Source: Dyadobacter koreensis
GTDB lineage: Bacteria > Bacteroidota > Bacteroidia > Cytophagales > Spirosomataceae
Length of the DNA: 64,000 nt
Reading direction: 5' to 3'
NCBI RefSeq assembly: GCF_900108855.1
Contig: NZ_FNXY01000002.1
Span: 858,967 to 922,966 of the forward strand
Position 1 is the stretch's first letter. The number at the start of each line of letters is the position of its first letter. This document shows, in pieces, positions 17,551 to 27,300 of the stretch. A program made the position numbers and the translations under genes. The notes below the pieces were generated by a model that was given only the letters and a program-made list of their open reading frames with translations, made no database searches and had not been told where the DNA came from.

Positions 17551-19272
17551 TTATAATTTGAAATGCTGCCGGGCCTTTTTTATCTCAATACTGTCGACGG
17601 CTGAGGCATTATTTCCAAAGCTTTGTCTTATAAAGGTCAGCACTTGCGCGATTTCCTCATTGGCTAAAAAACTGTGTGACGGCATAATGTTGTTATACGG
17701 TTTGCCCTTTACTTCAATGGGGCCGTCCAAACCTTTCAGCATAATTTCTATTAATTTTTTCTTCTCACCATTTACCCATTCCGAACCGGCAAGCGGAGGG
17801 AATCTTTGCGAATCGCCCTGACCATTTCTCTGGTGGCAAGCGGCACAATACACACTATAAACTTTCCCCCCGGCAACAGGTTTGTCTTTATCCAGATTGT
17901 CGTTTACGAGATCCGGCGTTCTGATATGGGACATCGATTTTCTTTTCTCCATCTTCGCAAGAGCGTTATCAGAGAAAGATTTCTTATCGCCTTTATATGT
18001 GATCTTCCAGATTTTTCCTTTTTCCGTTTCAGCAAAATATAAAGATCCGTCCGGCCCCATCGCGATTCCCATGGGCCGGTATGCAGCGTCACTGGTATTC
18101 ACGATTGGATCTACTCCTGCAAAACCATCAGCGAAAATGTCCCAGCCGCCGGAAGGCTGTCCGTCTTTAAAAGGAATAAATCCGATGATATAACTCGATT
18201 GCGGATATGGTGCGCGGTTTGTAGAACCATGAAAAGAAATAAAAGCGCCGTTTCTGTAACGTTCCGGGAACTGGTTTCCCTGATAAAAAAGAAGGTCATT
18301 GGGAGCCCAGTGGCCTGGAAAACCCATGAGCGGCTTTTCGTACTTATCACAATCACCCACAGTTTTTCCATCCCCGCCATATTCTGGTCCGAGCACTTTT
18401 TTCTGCTGGATCTGGTCAAAATAACAATAGGGCCAGCCTACGTTGCTTCCATCTTTGACCCTGACAAATTCTTCCGCAGGTAAAACAGCGCTTTGCCAGG
18501 GCGAATAAATTCCTGCCCATAACCGTAATAAATCGTCTCTGCCATGCTGAACGAGATATAGATTATCATCGTTTTTATTCCAATCCATCGCTACTACGCT
18601 ACGGATACCGGTCGCGAATTTATATCCATCTTTCTGCGTCTGGTTTAATTTATTGGCATCAAAACGCCACACGCCACCGTGGTCTTCCAGAAATGGGCAA
18701 GGCGTCATTCCGGTAGAATTTGGCATACGGAAAAGTTCTTCGCAGGCATTGGAAGGCGCGCCAAAAGGGACATACATATTCCCCTTATTATCAAATGAAA
18801 GCGGCTTTGCAATGTGCTCATGCATGCCGTGGGTGTGATCATCAGTAAGAATCACTTCCTGCTGACTTTGGGGAACAAGTTCTCCCGCAGTAAGTTTAAA
18901 GCGGTAGACAATCAGTTCAGAACTAAAATACAAATAACCATTATGAATGCGCATTCCGGTACCATAGCCACGCTCTTTTGCTGAGCCGCCAAAGCGTTTG
19001 ATAATATCTGCGCGGCCATCATTATTAGTATCACGAAGCGCAATGACCGATTCGTTCTTGTCCGCGAATCTTGCTTTTACATAAATATCGCCGTTGTCGT
19101 TAACGGCGATGTGGCGGGCTCTTCCGGGAAGGCTGTCCACAACGACTGTTGCTTCAAATCCTTCCGGCAAAAACAGACCGCCGTTTTTTGTATTTATAAC
19201 TTCTGATTCGGGTCGGGAAACAAATCCGGTAAAAAAAATAACGATTAACGAAGAAACCAGTTTTAAATTCAT
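17551..19272 (-). CDS. PQQ-dependent sugar dehydrogenase fused to cytochrome c
   Basis: 573 residues: a short signal peptide, a beta-propeller dehydrogenase domain (about 30-440) and a C-terminal cytochrome c domain with CAACH at 476-480 and candidate ligand Met530 in NNIMPSHSF. Propeller landmarks include GRARHIAVNDNGDIYVKARF split across blades, DDHTHGMHEHIAKPLSFDN and GIRSVVAMDWNKNDDNLYLV. The fusion delivers electrons directly from substrate oxidation to a haem. It lies between a RidA gene and the separate cytochrome gene. Two such dehydrogenases in one operon suggest two oxidation steps or two related substrates. Confidence 0.85.
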   Translation of the reverse strand: MNLKLVSSLIVIFFTGFVSRPESEVINTKNGGLFLPEGFEATVVVDSLPGRARHIAVNDNGDIYVKARFADKNESVIALRDTNNDGRADIIKRFGGSAKERGYGTGMRIHNGYLYFSSELIVYRFKLTAGELVPQSQQEVILTDDHTHGMHEHIAKPLSFDNKGNMYVPFGAPSNACEELFRMPNSTGMTPCPFLEDHGGVWRFDANKLNQTQKDGYKFATGIRSVVAMDWNKNDDNLYLVQHGRDDLLRLWAGIYSPWQSAVLPAEEFVRVKDGSNVGWPYCYFDQIQQKKVLGPEYGGDGKTVGDCDKYEKPLMGFPGHWAPNDLLFYQGNQFPERYRNGAFISFHGSTNRAPYPQSSYIIGFIPFKDGQPSGGWDIFADGFAGVDPIVNTSDAAYRPMGIAMGPDGSLYFAETEKGKIWKITYKGDKKSFSDNALAKMEKRKSMSHIRTPDLVNDNLDKDKPVAGGKVYSVYCAACHQRNGQGDSQRFPPLAGSEWVNGEKKKLIEIMLKGLDGPIEVKGKPYNNIMPSHSFLANEEIAQVLTFIRQSFGNNASAVDSIEIKKARQHFKL

Positions 19273-19279
19273 AATCGAC

Positions 19280-19291
19280 GGGTTTAGGAAT
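19280..19291 (-). promoter_or_regulatory. Recurrent leader motif ATTCCTAAACCC
   Basis: Minus-strand ATTCCTAAACCC about eight bases before the ATG of the dehydrogenase-cytochrome gene; see 5758-5774. Confidence 0.4.
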
Positions 19292-19344
19292 GTCGAAAAG
19301 AAATGGTGATGTTTTTAAAGGTTAAAGGTCAGGATGGTATAGTT

Positions 19345-19896
19345 TTATTTTAACTCAACGATCATTTCGATCTCCACGGCAATATTATTAGGCAAAGAAC
19401 CCATGCCTACAGCCGAGCGCGCATGTTTTCCATTTTCGCCGAATATTTCAACCAAAAGATCAGAACAGCCGTTGATAACCATTGGTTGCTGGCCAAATTC
19501 CGGGCCGCAATTCACCATACCCAATAATTTGACAACCCTTTTCACTTTATTCAAATCGCCTCCAAGAAATCCTTTCAAGGTAGAGATCAATGAAATCCCG
19601 GTGAGGCGGGCTGCTTCTTTTCCTTGTTCAATCGTCAGGTCGCTTCCCACTTTGCCAATTATTTGTCCGCCTTCCGGTTTGTCTGGTCCGTGGCCGGACA
19701 AGTATACCAAATTTCCAACCTGGACAGCCTTTACGTAATTCGCGATCGGTGCAACAGGTTTGATCAGCTTAATGTTTTTTTCTTTGATCCGTGCTTCATA
19801 ATCAGTAACCGTTTGGGCGTTTGAAACAAAGGTGCCCAAAGCACAGCAGGCCGTTAAAACCGGAACCAGAAAAAAGGATTTGTAGGTCTTTTTCAT
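19345..19896 (-). CDS. Exported RidA-family protein, divergent member (module 2)
   Basis: 183 residues. The N-terminus is a Sec-type signal (hydrophobic 8-22, likely cut near SNA-QT; a lipobox-like LTAC at 15-18 is an alternative), with no twin arginines. The RidA domain keeps Arg160 (ARSAVG) and Glu175 (VEIEMI), and begins with KPVAPIANYVKAVQVGNLVYLSG. It is only distantly similar to the two short Tat-exported copies and has an N-terminal extension. Placed between the amidohydrolase and the PQQ dehydrogenase genes. It probably removes imine intermediates too, but its different form suggests another intermediate. Confidence 0.85.
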   Translation of the reverse strand: MKKTYKSFFLVPVLTACCALGTFVSNAQTVTDYEARIKEKNIKLIKPVAPIANYVKAVQVGNLVYLSGHGPDKPEGGQIIGKVGSDLTIEQGKEAARLTGISLISTLKGFLGGDLNKVKRVVKLLGMVNCGPEFGQQPMVINGCSDLLVEIFGENGKHARSAVGMGSLPNNIAVEIEMIVELK

Positions 19897-19940
19897 GCAG
19901 AAACTATTTAATTTAATTAATTGGTTGAATTGAAATTGCG

Positions 19941-21191
19941 TTATTTCGCGGCGGTTGGCAAAGCTATACCGTTTAAATCATAAACAATCTTCCCGCCCTT
20001 AATGGTCATCTCACATTCCAGTTTCTGCTTGCCTTCCATTTTATAGCCAGTTTTGTCATAAAAGCCGAAATTTCCTTCCCGCATGGAAAATATAGCGACA
20101 TCTGCGATCGCATTTTCAGAAATGTGACCAAGATTTTCTCTTTTTATAACCTGCGCGGGTGCCCAGGTGCTTTCTTTAATAATGGTTGGAAGATCAATTC
20201 CCATCACCAGGAATTTCGACATGATGCTCAGCATATCTTTCATAGAGCCGTTCATGCTACCGGTATGAAGATCTGTGCTGATCGTATTTGGATAAAATCC
20301 GCTCTTAACTGCCGGAATTGCCTGAGAATAATTAAAACTTGCTCCTCCGTAACCGACATCAAAAATGATTCCTTTTTTTCGTGCATCCAGAGCAAACTGT
20401 TTTACTTTCTGAGTTTTTTCATCCACGATGGTTTCTCTGGTATTGCCGTCCAGCAAGGTATAGGCGTGCGTGAAGATATCACCCGGGCGAAGATATTTAG
20501 TGAATAGTGTTTCAAGCGACAGGGGAGGATTATTGCCTCCGAAATCAATCATAACCGGCATATTTGCCAAAGTTCCCGCTTCGACGACCCGTTTGATAGG
20601 TGTCCAGTCTGGTCCCATAAAATGTGCAACTTTGAAGCCGACAATATCATTTTTATTTTTGATCGCGACAGCTGCGGCCATTTTGGAATCCATATCGCTC
20701 GTATCCTGTTCATAATTTCCACCCCGCATTCCTTGTCCTACAATATTCAGAAAAGATAAAACACGGGTTTGTGAACTCATGATAACATTCTTTTTAAATT
20801 CAGGGAAAGATTCCCAGCCGGCGCCGCCAGCATCCACGATCGTGGTCACACCTACACGAAAAGTGAATCCGTCAGGCGGCAATGCCAGCAGGCCATTGCT
20901 CAGATAATGGTCGGGCTGGGTGCCGAAAAAAACATGGCCATGGATATCAATGAGGCCTGGCGTTACGTACATTCCCTTGGCATTTACTACCTTTTTTGCT
21001 TCTCTGGAGTCAATATCCTTTGCAATCTTTCTGATTTTTCCATCGACAATCCCAACATCCATTAATTGATTCAGGTTATTTTTAGGATCGATCACTGTTC
21101 CGCCTTTGATCAGCAACGTGTAAGTCTGAGCACTTACAACAAAACTGTTCAGGCATACCAGACAAAAGAGTATGATGGATTTGAACTTCAT
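19941..21191 (-). CDS. Exported amidohydrolase/deacetylase (module 2)
   Basis: 416 residues, signal peptide ending near VVSA-QT. Metal-site residues match the module 1 paralog position for position: His84 and His86 (IDIHGH), Lys187 (GFKVAH), His242 (FTHAYT) and Asp307 (STDLHTG). The two share long runs such as ALPPDGFTFR and SGFYPNTISTD and by eye are clearly more than half identical. Active-site surroundings differ (HSHNFF versus HGHVFF, HFNGHDW versus HFMGPDW), so acyl-group or substrate specificity may differ. It starts 46 bases after the SelA-like gene. Confidence 0.88.
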   Translation of the reverse strand: MKFKSIILFCLVCLNSFVVSAQTYTLLIKGGTVIDPKNNLNQLMDVGIVDGKIRKIAKDIDSREAKKVVNAKGMYVTPGLIDIHGHVFFGTQPDHYLSNGLLALPPDGFTFRVGVTTIVDAGGAGWESFPEFKKNVIMSSQTRVLSFLNIVGQGMRGGNYEQDTSDMDSKMAAAVAIKNKNDIVGFKVAHFMGPDWTPIKRVVEAGTLANMPVMIDFGGNNPPLSLETLFTKYLRPGDIFTHAYTLLDGNTRETIVDEKTQKVKQFALDARKKGIIFDVGYGGASFNYSQAIPAVKSGFYPNTISTDLHTGSMNGSMKDMLSIMSKFLVMGIDLPTIIKESTWAPAQVIKRENLGHISENAIADVAIFSMREGNFGFYDKTGYKMEGKQKLECEMTIKGGKIVYDLNGIALPTAAK

Positions 21192-21195
21192 TTTT

Positions 21196-21218
21196 ATTAG
21201 GAATTGGGTTTAGGAATA
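21196..21218 (-). promoter_or_regulatory. Tandem leader motifs TATTCCTAAACCC and AATTCCTAAT
   Basis: Two adjacent copies of the TTCCTAA motif occupy the gap between the SelA-like stop and the amidohydrolase ATG. This is the only doubled instance I noticed; see 5758-5774. Confidence 0.4.
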
Positions 21219-21237
21219 CTATTTCGGTCGAAATGCT

Positions 21238-22458
21238 TTAAACAGCTGCTTTCGACAATTCTTCTTTCAATCGTGTAGCAACGATTTTTTCTTCTCCTGG
21301 TTTCAGCATCCAGGTTGTGATTGTCAGCGTATTATTTTCACCTGGCATAATTTCAATTGAAGGATTGCCATTTCGAAGACTTTCCTGTAACATTTTAACG
21401 GGCAGATTTACCTTTGCAGCATCCCACGAAATTCTCAGTGTCGGCGTATGGTTCCCAAGTTCCGGAGCAAAAGTTTCAACGTTCACACCTTTCACACTTT
21501 TTGCAGCGTTGGCAATTAGCGAAGCGCGGTCCTCCCACATTTTCCACTCTTTTTTGTGATCCATTTTGACGAAATTGTCAAGTGCCACATACATGCCCAG
21601 AATTTCCTCCTTGTTTACTTTCATACCTCGTCCGATCGTTGAGCCACGTGGAGGCATACTTAATCTTGCTGCTTCGATCAAATGTTTTTTACCCATCAGA
21701 ATTCCCGCGCTTTGTGGTCCGCGCATCGCTTTACCGCCTGAAACGCAAACAAGGTCAAATCCAAGATCATTGAACCTCCATAGATTTTCAACTGGCGGAA
21801 CATCTGCGGCCATATCGATCATTGTTGGGATTCCGTGTTTTTTAGCTACTTCGATCCACTTTTCATGCATGATCTGGCCTTTATCCGACTGAATATGCAG
21901 AAACCACATCAATGCTGTTTTCTCACTAATCGCTTTTTCAAGCTCTTCCAGCGTTTCAATTTCTACCATCTTCACGCCTGTGTTTGTCAAGGCGTGCGAG
22001 TATCCGATGCTGTGACCTTTTTGAATAATTACTTCAGACTTCATTCCGGTACCTTCCAGATGTGGAAGTGCTTCCACTTTCTTCTGGTCCATTCCTGTCA
22101 GAACTCCGGCAAGCCCTAATGTTAAAGCAGAAAAGCAACCGGCGGTAACCACAGCAGCTTCCGCGTGTGTGAGCGCGGCAATTTTTTCACCAACTTTTGT
22201 CTGAACTTCGTCCAGTATCATAAAATCTTTCGCTGCTCCCTGAATCACTTCAACTACTTCGTCCTGCATCAGAGAACCGGTCATAAATGTGTAGGTACCC
22301 GCGGCATTAATAAATGTGCGGATTCCTAATTCCTTTGCCAGATTCCGGGCCGGAAGCTTGGCCGTGAAGCCAATCGATTCCATACTTTCTTGCCCCAGGA
22401 ATCCGCCTAACAAAGGAAAAGTGGATAAATGTTTAATTAAATCTCTACGGTTTATCAT
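21238..22458 (-). CDS. SelA-like PLP enzyme with twin-arginine-like signal (module 2)
   Basis: 406 residues. MINRRDLIKHL plus a short hydrophobic segment (STFPLLGGFLG) resembles a Tat signal, though the usual Ala-x-Ala site is not clear. The enzyme core matches the module 1 paralog: FINAAGTYTFMTGSLM, DMAADVPP and SGGKAMRGPQSAG with the PLP lysine at 243. Expected chemistry is elimination of ammonia (or related beta-elimination) from a 2-amino acid or amino-sugar acid. It is the first enzyme gene after susD, but 247 bases and a hairpin separate it, and a promoter-like motif lies 67 bases upstream. Confidence 0.84.
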   Translation of the reverse strand: MINRRDLIKHLSTFPLLGGFLGQESMESIGFTAKLPARNLAKELGIRTFINAAGTYTFMTGSLMQDEVVEVIQGAAKDFMILDEVQTKVGEKIAALTHAEAAVVTAGCFSALTLGLAGVLTGMDQKKVEALPHLEGTGMKSEVIIQKGHSIGYSHALTNTGVKMVEIETLEELEKAISEKTALMWFLHIQSDKGQIMHEKWIEVAKKHGIPTMIDMAADVPPVENLWRFNDLGFDLVCVSGGKAMRGPQSAGILMGKKHLIEAARLSMPPRGSTIGRGMKVNKEEILGMYVALDNFVKMDHKKEWKMWEDRASLIANAAKSVKGVNVETFAPELGNHTPTLRISWDAAKVNLPVKMLQESLRNGNPSIEIMPGENNTLTITTWMLKPGEEKIVATRLKEELSKAAV

Positions 22459-22524
22459 AATGTAACAGGACTTGATAAGAGTGATAAAGGTTTGTCAACA
22501 GCGCGTTTGACAGAATAACAGAGA

Positions 22525-22560
22525 AAGGATGCAGAAAAAGTGTGTCGATACTCTATTTGG
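22525..22560 (-). promoter_or_regulatory. Candidate ECF promoter before the second SelA-like gene
   Basis: Minus strand reads AAATAGAGTATCGAC, then TTTTTCTGCATCCTTT. GAGTA and TCTGC are separated by 13 bases, exactly as at 14145-14180. It lies 67 bases before the ATG at 22458 and could start the enzyme part of module 2 separately from susCD. Confidence 0.5.
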
Positions 22561-22651
22561 GGAGATTAAATTTTTTCAATTTTCCTGAATAGGAGAATAA
22601 TGTTTGGTAATTGAGGTTTATTATGATTTTTTGTTTTGATTGCTGTGGGAA

Positions 22652-22690
22652 TAGAAAGTGCCTCCGGAAATTCTGATCCAGGAGGCACTT
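22652..22690 (-). terminator. Hairpin after susD of module 2
   Basis: AAGTGCCTCC (22656-22665) and GGAGGCACTT (22681-22690) form a perfect 10-bp stem, 16 bases beyond the susD stop. The downstream sequence on the minus strand is only weakly U-rich (TTCTATT), so it may reduce rather than stop read-through into the enzyme genes. Confidence 0.55.
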
Positions 22691-22705
22691 CGAAACTTTC
22701 GAGAA

Positions 22706-24280
22706 TTAGTTTTTATCCCACCAAAGTGGCGTACTTGCTTTATCCGGGCCATTTAATAACCCGATAGCTGTTTTAACTGCTTCTGTATTAGACTGTTCTT
22801 CCAAAAGTAAAAACGGGATTCTTCTTGGGTGAGAAGTTGTTGGAATATCCGCGTTTACCGAATTTACCACAGGATAAAGTTTTGGGAAAAGGGTTCTTCT
22901 ATATTCTGCCCATGCCTCCATCCCGTCAGGATACAAGGCAAGCCATTTTTGTGTTGCGATTTGCTCGCGTTGAACTGCTTCTGTAGCTCCCCATTTTACT
23001 GGAATATTTGACAATGCAGGAGAATTTTGCTGGTCAGCCGGTGCAACAGGTGTTTTGGTGCTGGAAATGTAGGTAGTAACAGCAGCGCCGGTAATGCCCC
23101 AACCTGCCATGGAAGCTTCAATCCCTTTCTCGTAATAACTTTGAGCAGTTCCCGTGCCAGCTTGCCAGCCGTTTAAAGCAGCTTCTGCAAGAAGAAAATA
23201 GGCTTCCGCAGTATGCATAATGTCTTGCGGAGCAGCGAGTTGCCTGTTCCATGAAGACCCGCCACCAGTATTTAAAATCCATCGCGTGCCGATATTGGAA
23301 TTGTTATCATTGGTATTAAGCTCCTGAATCAACTCCGCAGATCCTAAACCGTTTCGCAATCCTTCGTACGTTTTGGTATTAAAAGCAGGCTGAAAGAAAA
23401 TACCAATGCGTGGATCATCGTAGCCCTTGAGTACCGATTCCATGGAAGCACTCATTCTAAATTCGCCCCAGCCTGCGATCGTTGCCAACCCATTGTTATC
23501 GACAGTTGTTTTGGTCATCAAAGCATTATCTGCAACGTCTGTCAGCAAACCGCCAGCAATCGCTGCTTCTGCTTCTGTCTTGGCTCTTGCCGGATCAACT
23601 TTTGAAATACGCAGTGCAAGTCGCAAGCGGAGGGTGTTGGCAAACTTTATCCATTTGGAAACATTTCCGGCATAAATCAGATCAAAATTGCCAAATGGAG
23701 TTTCCGCAGTTTTATCTTTTAAAACATTTGAGGCAGCGGCCAGTCGTTTGAAGAAGTCATCGTAAATTACATCCTGGGCATCATACTTAACACTGTTGGC
23801 AGGATTGCCAGCATCAAAGTAAGGTACTGGTCCATAATAATCTGTTAACCGGTGAAAAGAAAAAACCCACCATATGTTGGCAATCGCATTTTCAGATGAA
23901 GTTGCCTCCGTGTTTTCAATAAGTGTTTTCAGCTGTGGGACTACCTGTGTATAAATTGGGTTCCAGTGAGAATTGATCCACGTTCTGTGCATGAAGTAAC
24001 GGTCAGACTGGAAATTGGGCGTTGTTGTTGCATAGTATTGGGCATACAAATCAGCAAAAAGATTTTGCGCTGTTTGATAAGTACCCGCTGAATAAGAGGC
24101 CTGTTGCTGAGCTCTGGCGAATAAATAAGGCAAATCCGTCGGGCTTAATGACGTAAGTGCAATTTTGCTGGTATTGATTTCTTCGAAATCGCCTGTGCAG
24201 CTGTTGAACAGGCTGCCGGCTGTACCTGCCAGGAGCCCGATAAATGATATCCTGACAATTTTTTTATATGCTGTTTTCAT
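22706..24280 (-). CDS. SusD/RagB-like outer-membrane lipoprotein (module 2)
   Basis: 524 residues from the ATG at 24280; the longer frame starts with TTG and would overlap nothing useful. Lipobox LFNSC with the modified Cys at 28, followed by TGDFEEINTSK. SusD-like_2 signatures include NIWWVFSFHRLTDYYGPVPYFD and LALYPDGMEAWAEYRRT. It is 38 bases after susC. Sequence is well diverged from the module 1 SusD, so the two pairs probably bind different ligands or different forms of one ligand. Confidence 0.94.
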   Translation of the reverse strand: MKTAYKKIVRISFIGLLAGTAGSLFNSCTGDFEEINTSKIALTSLSPTDLPYLFARAQQQASYSAGTYQTAQNLFADLYAQYYATTTPNFQSDRYFMHRTWINSHWNPIYTQVVPQLKTLIENTEATSSENAIANIWWVFSFHRLTDYYGPVPYFDAGNPANSVKYDAQDVIYDDFFKRLAAASNVLKDKTAETPFGNFDLIYAGNVSKWIKFANTLRLRLALRISKVDPARAKTEAEAAIAGGLLTDVADNALMTKTTVDNNGLATIAGWGEFRMSASMESVLKGYDDPRIGIFFQPAFNTKTYEGLRNGLGSAELIQELNTNDNNSNIGTRWILNTGGGSSWNRQLAAPQDIMHTAEAYFLLAEAALNGWQAGTGTAQSYYEKGIEASMAGWGITGAAVTTYISSTKTPVAPADQQNSPALSNIPVKWGATEAVQREQIATQKWLALYPDGMEAWAEYRRTLFPKLYPVVNSVNADIPTTSHPRRIPFLLLEEQSNTEAVKTAIGLLNGPDKASTPLWWDKN

Positions 24281-24318
24281 CTTTGTCAAATTTATAAACT
24301 GAACTAATTTCAACCGGA

Positions 24319-27300
24319 TCAGAAGCTTAATTTTAGATTGACTCCCAAAGATCTTGTGGAAGGAAGTGAGCCATATTCAGAACCCTGATAATTTCCAGCG
24401 CCCAGATTCACATCAGGGTCGAACGGCAATTTTCGTTTCGAGAGGCCGGGAATGTCGATGATCGCGCTTCCACGGTAGATGAAGAACAGGTTGCGGGCGG
24501 TTAATGAGAGACGTAGATTTTTGATAAAAGAATTTGGCGGCGTAGGAATATTGTAACCCAGCGTCGCTTCTCTTAAACGGAAATTCGTTGTCGAATATGA
24601 AAAGAATTCTCCCCAGGTATAACGTCCCTGTGAAACAGTCTGCCAAAAAGTTTCAGCATTTACGGCGGTAGTGTTCTCGGTCTCTGTAACTACACCAGCT
24701 GCGTTCTGAACTACCGCGGGCAAAACCCAGCCCCCATCGCGATGTTGGGTTGTGTACTCGGAAGTTCCATCGTATGCAAGGTTCCCGTCTGTACCTGATG
24801 TCATAACTCCACCCACACGGCCGTCGATAAGGAAGCTTAGAATGAAATTTTTGTAGCTAAACGTGTTATTGAAGCCTACGGTAAATTTAGGATTGAAATT
24901 TCCAATTTTCTTAAAATCACTAACAACCGGAAGTCCTTTTTCATTTACTACAAATCTACCATTTGCGTCCGTTTTCCAGCCATAAGCTTCAAGATCTCCG
25001 TAAGATCCACCTTCCGCTACAACCGCCGTAGTCGTACGGGTGTTTCCTCCCAATGTGGCTTTTTTGATGTCGGGATGAAGTTCGATAATCTTATTGATGT
25101 TTCTTGCAAAATTCAACGAAGCATCCCAAGTAAGAGATTTGCCTTTAAGCGGGCTTGCAGAAAGGGTAAATTCGAACCCTTTGTTATTAATCTTTCCTGC
25201 ATTGACAAACTGCTCGGCAAATCCGGAAGCTGGAGCCAATGGCAGACGCAGTAATTGGTTTACCGTATTGCTGTTGTAATAAGTGAAGTCAAGCCCAAGG
25301 CGTCCCTGAAACAGGCGAAGGTCAAGTCCGAATTCGGTGGATGACGAAATTTCAGGTTTAAGATTGTCAGCTGGTCTTACAGTACTTCTGGAAATAAATC
25401 CTGCATTTCCGCCTTGCTGATTAAAATCATAAGTCTGTAAAAGTCTGTATGGATCTGTGTCATTTCCTACTTGCGCCCATGATCCTCTTACTTTTGCAAA
25501 ACTGATCCATTCAGGTAATTTTATCGCTTCCGATAAAATGAAGTTTGCACCAAATGCAGAATACGTATACGAGTGGGGAGCTGGTAGGGTAGAAGACCAG
25601 TCATTGCGTATTGATGCATCAAATGTCAGATAATCCCGGAAAGAGATCGATGCAGTACCGAAAACGTATTGAAGTTCTTTTTCACTGTAATCAGTCATCC
25701 TGACCAGAGAGGATCCAAAAGCAAGATCATACCGATTTGGGATTGAAAGCGTAAAAGAACCTGCACCAACCTGCGAAAATTTCTGGTAAGTAGACCCGGC
25801 TCCGAAATTGTATGTGATTGCGAAATCTTTACCAATGTTATTGTTTCCGGAAACGATAAGGTCCATGTTTCTTTCCAATTGTTCATTATTCCAGTCGTAG
25901 TATGAACCACCATTGCCTGCAAACAGCAAAGTATTGTTTGCGAAGCCACGGTTAAAACGATCGGCATACCAGTCATAACTGATGCGTCCCTGGACATTCA
26001 GCCAGTCGGTGATCTGGTATTTTGCAGATCCAAGTGCGATTACACGATTTCTTTTCTCAGTTTCAAAAGTGCGGTTGATTGTCCAGTAAGGATTCATATA
26101 AATCCCAGCCGAGCTACCCCAATAAGTTGGTTTTCCTGCTTCGTCTTCAAACGTTTTGTATTGATTCAGATCCACGCTGCGAGGAACTTTATACAGGTTC
26201 ATCATCACGGAGCTTTCTTCGCCTGATCTTGGTTTGTTGTCAATTTTTTGATTGACGTAGGTAATTTTTGCATCAGTAGAAAACTTTTTCGTAATCTGTG
26301 TATTGATACGCAGGTTCATCGTATGGCGCATCAGATCATTGTTCGGAATAACTCCCTGATTGTAGTTGTTGGTATAAGACATATACGTCTGTACTTTTTC
26401 GCTTCCTGCAGAAACGCCAAAAGAATTGTTGGTGGAGATTGCATCACGGAAAAAGTTTTTTACGTTGTCCGGGTAGGTCGTTGCAGGTGCTCCCCAGCTA
26501 AGCAATGAGTTTGGAGTGGAAACACCAGCTCCGCCTTGTCCATAAATATTTTGAAATTTTGGGAGCAGAAATGGAGTTTCTACCGCCACACCAGAATTTA
26601 TGTCTGCTGAAACTTTGCCGGCCTTGCCTTTTTTAGTCGTAATCATAATAACACCGTTTGCAGCACGGCTACCGTAAAGGGCAGAAGCAGCAGCTCCTTT
26701 CAAGACATTCATCGATTCGATATCGTCAGGGTTGATATTGGAAGCTCCGTCACTTCCGTTTATTCCGCCGAAGTCACTGCTCACCTGATTTCTTACTGTG
26801 TTATCGACCGGCACTCCATCAATGACAAAAAGCGCGTTGTTGTTGCCTGTTATAGAGCGGTTTCCACGAAGGACAACCCGCGTGGCTGAACCAGGCCCGG
26901 AGGAACCCTGGGTAACGACAATACCGGCAACTTTGCCGGATAGTGTATTTACAAAATTGGCATCCCGTACATCAGCAAGCTGTTTTCCGCTGATCTGTTG
27001 CGTTGCGTAAGTCAGGGTTTTTGCGTTTCGCTCGATCCCTAGCGCAGTAACAACAACTTCTCCAAGCTGTTTCACATCGTCCAGGAGTGTTACATTGATC
27101 ACACTCTGCCCGTTCAGAGGAATTTCCTGGGTAGCATAGCCAATAGAAGAAAAGATAAGAACCGCATTGTCTTCTGTAACATTCAGTATATACTTTCCAT
27201 CCACATCTGTGGTAGTGCCAAGTGTCGATCCTTTAACCAGAATATTTGCACCCGGAATTCCCGCACCCTGAGAATCTTTCACAAATCCGGAAATCTCCTT

